DNA of 64,000 nt from Phaeotremella fagi (lineage: Eukaryota > Basidiomycota > Tremellomycetes > Tremellales > Phaeotremellaceae): NCBI GenBank assembly GCA_001599715.1, contig BCHU01000004.1, positions 744,001 to 808,000 of the forward strand, written 5' to 3'. Numbering within the stretch: position 1 is the stretch's first letter; every line of letters begins with the position of its first letter. This document shows, piece after piece, positions 59,094 to 64,000 of this stretch. Below the pieces are notes generated by a model that made no database searches, was not told the DNA's origin, and saw nothing but the letters and a program-made list of their open reading frames with translations. The translations under genes and the position numbers were made by a program.

Positions 59094-60247
59094 TTTTGGC
59101 TGGAGATTACCTCGGTGATCTTGCTGACCATTATAAATACTGTATAACTATCTTACTTTTAATTCCTCTATATCCATCCATACCTTACCTCGCTGTTTTT
59201 TGGTTGAATTTGAGGTAAGCAATGGGAACGATGACAAACCACCCAAGTTCGGCTCATTGTAAGCCGAATACTATCATCCGACGGAAAGCACCATGCACCA
59301 AAACTTTTTACAAGCATATCCTAGCTCAGACGTAGCTTAAGTAAGTTACAATCCTGGTCCCGCTGGCAACTACGCGACCAGCAAAAGCCCATAAACATCT
59401 CCGATGAACTCAAATCCAATCTGACTGTGACTGAGACTTTCTCCACCGCACTCGTATTGATGATCACACGTAGAGATCGGCGCCAATTTGGTTCCTTTTC
59501 ATGTCAGTTGTAACCGTTTGCCTCAATTAGGTGCTTCTCATCATGATTACCTTCTGGGGGTATGGTCATAATTGAAACTGTCGATGCTTTATTGTAAAAC
59601 AGCGGGACCTGGAGGGATTCGTGACTTAATTCAACGGTTGGAGGTAGAGACATTTCTTACGGTTGTGAAGACTATCGATATATTTCAGGTCCTGACGAAA
59701 ACGATTGAGAGACTCTTCATTGATATGGATTCCAGTAGATTAAGCTGGATTCTTTTACCTCACAATGTTTGTTTGAATGTGGGACGCCTTTGTGCACAAC
59801 TGACGCGCTTTTTATTGTCTGAAAGTGTGACAAGTATCAACGGCTCGACGCTTTTTCGCTTCCGTGAACTTAAAGCTATTTTGCGATCTGCAATCTCCTA
59901 AAAACGCCAACAACTAACTTATAGACTATCCAAACATTCAACATGATCTACCTCAGCTGAAAGGTTGCCGAGTATTTAGACATCTTTACTGATGTGAGGC
60001 AACATCGTGCCTGTCAAACCAGGGAATCAGGGAAGGATTCCAACGGACGGGTCCCAAATAACGAAATACCATGGCGATCCCTAACAATGGTACTTAGTGT
60101 TGTCGAATAAGTAATCAATCTTTGTTTGTTCATTGCCCTAGGAAGGCTGGCCATGCCGTGTTGTTTGCTTGACCTCGATGTACATATAAATCACTTCAAA
60201 AACCCCGTTCTCCCATCACTTCTTTCTCACTCAACATAATCCACAAA
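59094..60247. other. Intergenic, 1154 bp
   Basis: Divergent region between the extradiol dioxygenase (-) and the small secreted protein (+). It holds a palindrome listed separately. A 109-codon plus-strand frame at 59572-59901 has no signal peptide, domain or splice context and is not called. No RNA gene recognised. Confidence 0.6.
59248..59268. promoter_or_regulatory. Perfect CGG-N11-CCG inverted repeat (Gal4-type site)
   Basis: Arms TTCGGCT and AGCCGAA flank a 7-base centre, so CGG at 59250-59252 and CCG at 59264-59266 are 11 bases apart, the spacing bound by Gal4 itself. It lies 155 bp upstream of the extradiol dioxygenase ATG at 59093. A Zn2Cys6 protein is a likely binder; which one is unknown. 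Confidence 0.45.
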
Positions 60248-60795
60248 ATGAAATTTTTACTCGCCGCAACTCTTTTGACAATTGTCAGCGCTATCCCAAC
60301 CCCTGCTGACATGGCCAAACGTTCAGTACCTTCTGGAGGTACCAACTGTTATTATCAATGTCCGGCTGGACTCGGTCAATTCACCAAATACAATTTTGAC
60401 GCTGCAAATTCTAGCCCTTCTCAAGGAATATGCGCGTGAGTTGCTGATGAATCGTGGAAGGGATCGTGAAGACTGCTGAGTATTAACTTTTACCTTTCAG
60501 GTATTCCGGCGGAGGTCCTGAGGAGTACTGCTTCTATGACACCACAACCGGTCAACCTATCACTGCTACAAGTAGTGCTGACTGTCCAAATCAACCTGTG
60601 AGAGATTTTGAAAGGTTGATCCCATATGACTCACTAATGAAAATGTAGCTTACCCTTACTTACTGTGGTAACGCTCCTGCAAGTAGCAATTTCAAGAAAA
60701 GAGAAGAGCCTCGTGAGCTGACCGCAGCGGAGAGGGCGATCCAAGCTAGACAATTCAAATTTGATAAGAAGGCTCCTGCGACGGACTTGGACTAA
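60248..60795 (+). CDS. Small secreted cysteine-containing protein
   Basis: A 143-residue protein in three exons (introns 60436-60500 and 60598-60648). The signal peptide is clear (KFLLAATLLTIVSAIPTP), followed by a Kex2-like KR. The mature domain has six to eight cysteines: NCYYQCPAGLG, GICAYSGG, EEYCFYD, ADCPNQP and LTYCGNA. A basic linker with another KR (FKKREEPRELTAAERAIQAR) ends the protein. Spaced cysteines and small size resemble secreted fungal proteins of unknown role. A similar architecture (signal peptide, Kex2-type dibasics, terminal Cys domain) is seen in the broken gene at 18328-19071, but I see no clear sequence homology between them. Confidence 0.8.
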
Positions 60796-61855
60796 GCAGG
60801 GGTGGTGTCTTCTGATTACTTTATCTCGTTCACGGACAATTCTTCGCTTCATACATCTGTACTTCTAGTCCAGACCTATTCTTTCTTATGGACATTAGTG
60901 ATGATACCGATAGACCAAACTCAGTAGATACAAGCCTGAATCATCATCGAACAGCGATCTTGTATCACGCTCACGGTGGTTTTTGATGCTGGTATCCGCA
61001 TCGATGTTAAGCAAGTTGTTGTAGATATCTGCCAAACCAGCCAAACAGTGAAATGCTCGCCATTTTTTGAAAACAATCTTCACTCCATTAAATCGTTCAA
61101 GTGTTGAGTTCTGCTGTGCATTGATTGCCAACAGGAGTGGTTGTAGCTTAGGTAGAAACTTTGTGCTATGCGTACTTGATTGCTTGTTGTCCTCACTCTC
61201 CCAATCTATAAGAGACAAAGTAGGCTGTGACCATTTTCAAGGCGATGACCGGATGATTCATTGAACCTACTTAAAATTTAACGGTAACTTAGGACTCTGT
61301 CAGAGGAAGGGAGAGGTCTGGGAAGTTAACTTACTTACGACCCCTAGGGGGTGAGCTTGCAGTGAAATTGTTTTGTTTCTCTGACGAGATCTCTGTATTT
61401 TGAGCCACTGTTGGTCATAAACATTATGGATAGAACAATTCATGAAGGTGAGATAACGTAAGTTTAAAGATCAGCTCAAAACTTTTGACTCCTCGTCGAG
61501 TGGACGATCAATGCCACAGACCAGACGCGTGAAATTGGAAACAGCAGTAAGCTACGTCTTTTCAAGCAGATTAAACACGCATTACGTAGAATTTTGGTCG
61601 CATTTCAACAAATGTGTTTTACGAATCTGATAACCAGCTGACTGGGAAATGTAAGAGTATACTCTGTATATCGTTCCACTGATCATGAGCTACTAACGAC
61701 TTCAGCATCGGATAATCACGGTTGTCTCGGACCATTTGTTCTCCAAATTGAATGAACTTGAAACTGCTAATTAACCTTTATTCTTAGTGAAAGCTGTCAA
61801 ACCGTAGAATCCATCTCTACCTCTCTCACAGTTTTCCTGATCAGTCCGAAGAATA
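60796..61855. other. Intergenic, 1060 bp
   Basis: Between the secreted-protein gene and the M20 amidohydrolase gene (both plus strand). A 107-codon minus-strand frame at 60895-61218 is uncalled: no domain, no splice context. It contains the CCCCTAGGGG palindrome listed separately. Confidence 0.55.
61341..61350. promoter_or_regulatory. CCCCTAGGGG palindrome (back-to-back stress-response-type motif)
   Basis: The sequence carries CCCCT and AGGGG fused head to head, the core of the yeast stress response element recognised by Msn2/4-type C2H2 factors. It lies about 506 bp upstream of the amidohydrolase ATG. Function unproven; such a short motif can arise by chance. Confidence 0.3.
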
Positions 61856-63130
61856 ATGGTGTCACCTCAATTCCAACTTCCCGATCTTCAGATATACGAA
61901 GAACTGTATAAACATCTTCACTCCCATCCAGAGCTATCACGGCAAGAAAGCGAAACCGCAGCATTGGTCGTTCAACACCTCCAAAAGTACGGATATACAG
62001 TTGAAAACAATATAGGTGGTCATGGTGTCGTTGGTATTCTAAACGCTGGGGCCGGTAGGACAGTACTTGTTCGAGCAGATATGGATGCTTTACCAATCAT
62101 CGAAGAAACTGGTTTAGACTATGCTTCCAAGGTGGTTTCAACCGATATAGATGGGACTCAACAAGGAGTCATGCATGCATGCGGACATGACATGCATGTC
62201 ACCTGTGCACTTGCAGCAGCGGAAGTCATGAGCGATCTAGCAGCTCGAGGTCTATGGAACGGTTGTCTAGTTTTTCTCTTCCAGCCGGATGAGGAAAAAG
62301 GACGGGGAGCTCTTTCAATGGTCAACGACGGGTTATTCGACAAAACAAGACATGCATGTCCTAAACCAGATATTTTACTCGCTCAACACATCGTCCCACA
62401 ACGAGCTGGATCAGTCGGTGTTCGATCAGGTGTGATGAGCTCTTGCGTTGATTCGTTTTCAGTTAAACTACTCGGTAAAGGTGCTCATGCAGCCACGCCT
62501 CATCTAGCTATCGATCCGGTTGTTCTCGCCAGTCACATCGTAATACGACTACAAGGGATCGTCAGTCGAGAGGTCAAACCTGGTTCACATTCTTTACTCA
62601 CAGTGGGAAGCATCCAAGCTGGTTCTGTCAGTAACATCATCCCAGAGTTCGCAACCCTCAAAGTTACCGTTCGATCATCCGTTGCAGAGCTCCGAGAACC
62701 AATGGTATCGAGTTTTATGCGCATAGTCAAGGCGGAATGTATGGCATCAGGTGCTCCTGAACCAATTTTTGAGCACACGTCAGATATTCCCATTATGGTC
62801 AACGAGGAAAAGGTATCAAACTTAATCGGTAGTGCATTCAAAGATCATTTTCAAAGTGATTATGTAAATCCTGGACCAAGACTGGCTGGAGCAGAAGATT
62901 TCCCATACCTCTCTATAGCTGCTGGAGCCCCTGCTTGTTATTGGACTGTAGGATGTATCGACCAAGATAAATGGGACTCAGCACAATCACAAGGTTCTCT
63001 GGACAATGTTTCTGTCAATCACTCCCCGTTTTTCGCGCCTGCTATCAATCCAACTCTTTCAACGGGAATTCAAACATTGGTCGTGGCTTCGCTAGCAGCA
63101 TTGGGTGCTGAAGATGGTGTGGCAATTTGA
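61856..63130 (+). CDS. M20 family amidohydrolase/peptidase (hippurate/IAA-amino-acid hydrolase type), intronless
   Basis: A 424-residue dinuclear-metal hydrolase that cleaves amide bonds of N-acyl amino acids. One uninterrupted exon. Metal and catalytic motifs: LVRADMDALPIIEETGL, MHACGHDMH, FLFQPDEEKGRGALSMV, the H of LLAQHIVP, and AGAEDFPYLS near the end. The middle dimerisation/lid domain has SFSVKLLGKGAHAATPH and VGSIQAGSVSNIIP. These place it in subfamily M20D (hippuricase/HipO, auxin-conjugate hydrolases). The absence of introns stands out, because nearly every other gene of this size here has several. That could mean bacterial origin or intron loss. Start ATG 61856 gives the usual family N-terminus. 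Confidence 0.93.
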   Translation: MVSPQFQLPDLQIYEELYKHLHSHPELSRQESETAALVVQHLQKYGYTVENNIGGHGVVGILNAGAGRTVLVRADMDALPIIEETGLDYASKVVSTDIDGTQQGVMHACGHDMHVTCALAAAEVMSDLAARGLWNGCLVFLFQPDEEKGRGALSMVNDGLFDKTRHACPKPDILLAQHIVPQRAGSVGVRSGVMSSCVDSFSVKLLGKGAHAATPHLAIDPVVLASHIVIRLQGIVSREVKPGSHSLLTVGSIQAGSVSNIIPEFATLKVTVRSSVAELREPMVSSFMRIVKAECMASGAPEPIFEHTSDIPIMVNEEKVSNLIGSAFKDHFQSDYVNPGPRLAGAEDFPYLSIAAGAPACYWTVGCIDQDKWDSAQSQGSLDNVSVNHSPFFAPAINPTLSTGIQTLVVASLAALGAEDGVAI

Positions 63131-63426
63131 GAATCTAGTTAAAATGTTTTACACATTTTTAGTGATATCAGAGAAAGCTGTGCATGCATATCAATGTATT
63201 TTGGAAACCCGAAAGACTTGAGGTTGATCTAAGAGAAGTGATGTAGTAAGATAGTTGCAGGAATGAAATACGTGGATTTTTAGGAGCATTCACTTCAGAT
63301 AAGGTTCAGAAGATGAGAACGAGGAAGGATGTTAAAGAAATTGGTCTTGCTATAGAAAAACATCATGCAAGAATGATAGAGAGGTGTAAAGCTATACATA
63401 GGATACCACGTCAGCAGTGGCCATAC

Positions 63427-64000
63427 CTACTTGTTGAGGACATTTTTGACTCGGCGAACAACTTCAATAATGTCGTCACGAGAGATATTGAGATATGTAA
63501 CAACTCTAATCAAACTCTCTCCAAATGCACCGAGTCCTACACCGACATCCCGGCATCTTCCCACAAACTCCCCAGAGCTTAAACCAGTTGAACCAATATC
63601 GAAGAAGACAATATTAGTCGAGGACGATTTTCTGAGTACAGATATTCCTGGGATAGTGTCCAACAATTTTGATAAGAGAGCTGCATTAGCGTGATCCTCA
63701 GCTAGACGGTCGATATTGTGATCGAGAGCATATAAAGCTGCCGCAGCGACGATACCAGATTGTCTCATTGAACCACCCATTCGTTGTTTGACATTCCAAG
63801 CTTCAGTGATGAATTCATTGGAACCAGCAAGGACTGCACCTATAGGACAACCGAGACCTTTTGTGAAATCGATCCATACCGAGTCGAAAGATGCAGCATA
63901 TTCAGATGCCGGAATACCTGTAGCAACAACGGCGTTAAGCAGTCGGGCACCATCCAGATGAGCTACCAGACCAGCTTTTTTAGCTCGAGCCACTACCTCG
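63427..64000 (-). CDS. Threonine aldolase, C-terminal part (5' end outside window)
   Basis: About 190 residues of a PLP-dependent fold-type I enzyme that cleaves L-threonine/L-allo-threonine to glycine and acetaldehyde. No intron in this part. Seen: HLDGARLLNAVVATGIPASE with the PLP-binding Asp, VWIDFTKGLGCPIGAVLAGS with the PLP lysine, KQRMGGSMRQSGIVAAAALY, and the small C-terminal domain ending VVRRVKNVLNK. It is cut at the right window edge, so the N-terminal substrate-binding half is missing. It converges with the M20 gene across 296 bp (63131-63426), in which I see nothing else. Confidence 0.93.
   Translation of the reverse strand, partial: EVVARAKKAGLVAHLDGARLLNAVVATGIPASEYAASFDSVWIDFTKGLGCPIGAVLAGSNEFITEAWNVKQRMGGSMRQSGIVAAAALYALDHNIDRLAEDHANAALLSKLLDTIPGISVLRKSSSTNIVFFDIGSTGLSSGEFVGRCRDVGVGLGAFGESLIRVVTYLNISRDDIIEVVRRVKNVLNK

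Noticed and set aside
59572..59901. 109-codon plus-strand open frame in the long gap before the secreted-protein gene
   Set aside because: No signal peptide, domain, splice partner or low-complexity pattern; length is within chance for this composition.
60895..61218. 107-codon minus-strand open frame between secreted protein and amidohydrolase
   Set aside because: No recognisable family and no supporting context; kept only as an intergenic note.
61856..64000. M20 hydrolase and threonine aldolase as an amino-acid catabolic cluster
   Set aside because: Convergent orientation and ordinary neighbours give no real cluster evidence; both are common housekeeping-type genes.

Overview
This window is nuclear DNA of a basidiomycete yeast-like fungus, most likely a tremellomycete (Cryptococcus/Kwoniella/Tremella type). 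This is inferred from the very high intron density with tiny introns (mostly 34-75 nt, GT..AG, several as short as 34 nt), genes packed on both strands with 100-800 bp between them, and a gene set (Rec8, Atg27, cyclin H, dynein intermediate chain, ABCC pump, Zn2Cys6 factor) typical of fungi. No rRNA, tRNA, CRISPR array, transposon or viral insert was recognised. I reconstructed exon structures by hand; for all but two of the spliced models (18328-19071 and 47393-53021) the exon lengths sum to an intact reading frame.

Layout. 1-10166: C-terminal part of THI6 (+), a phytanoyl-CoA dioxygenase (-), a LisH/WD40 protein (+), a short acidic orphan (+), a membrane-anchored HSL-type alpha/beta hydrolase (-) and a choline/ethanolamine kinase (-). 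10494-19071: a 1226-residue AT-hook protein carrying KEN and D-box degron-like motifs (+), a ferric reductase with two long low-complexity insertions (-), and a secreted-protein gene whose signal peptide is out of frame by a dinucleotide (-). 19716-36990: a PLP-homeostasis protein (+), a 16-exon Zn2Cys6 transcription factor (-), a CCCH zinc-finger protein (-), the meiotic kleisin Rec8 (+, 19 exons), cyclin H of TFIIH (-), Atg27 (+) and dynein intermediate chain (-). 37825-53021: a 17-exon Dal5-type MFS permease (+), a family-X DNA polymerase (+), an FMN split-barrel protein (-), an uncharacterised multi-span membrane protein (-) and a full ABCC transporter (+) with a one-base frame problem in TMD1. 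53274-64000: mitochondrial uS11 (+), an uncharacterised Ser-rich protein (-), a LigB/DODA-type extradiol dioxygenase (-), a small secreted Cys protein (+), an intronless M20 amidohydrolase (+) and the C-terminal part of a threonine aldolase (-).

The genes do not form one pathway; this looks like ordinary euchromatin. I found no convincing new multi-gene system. The observations most worth checking are gene-structural: two GC-AG introns, exons of 9, 13 and 18 nt, frame lesions in a secreted protein and in the ABC transporter, an intronless bacterial-type amidohydrolase, and a perfect CGG-N11-CCG palindrome upstream of the extradiol dioxygenase.
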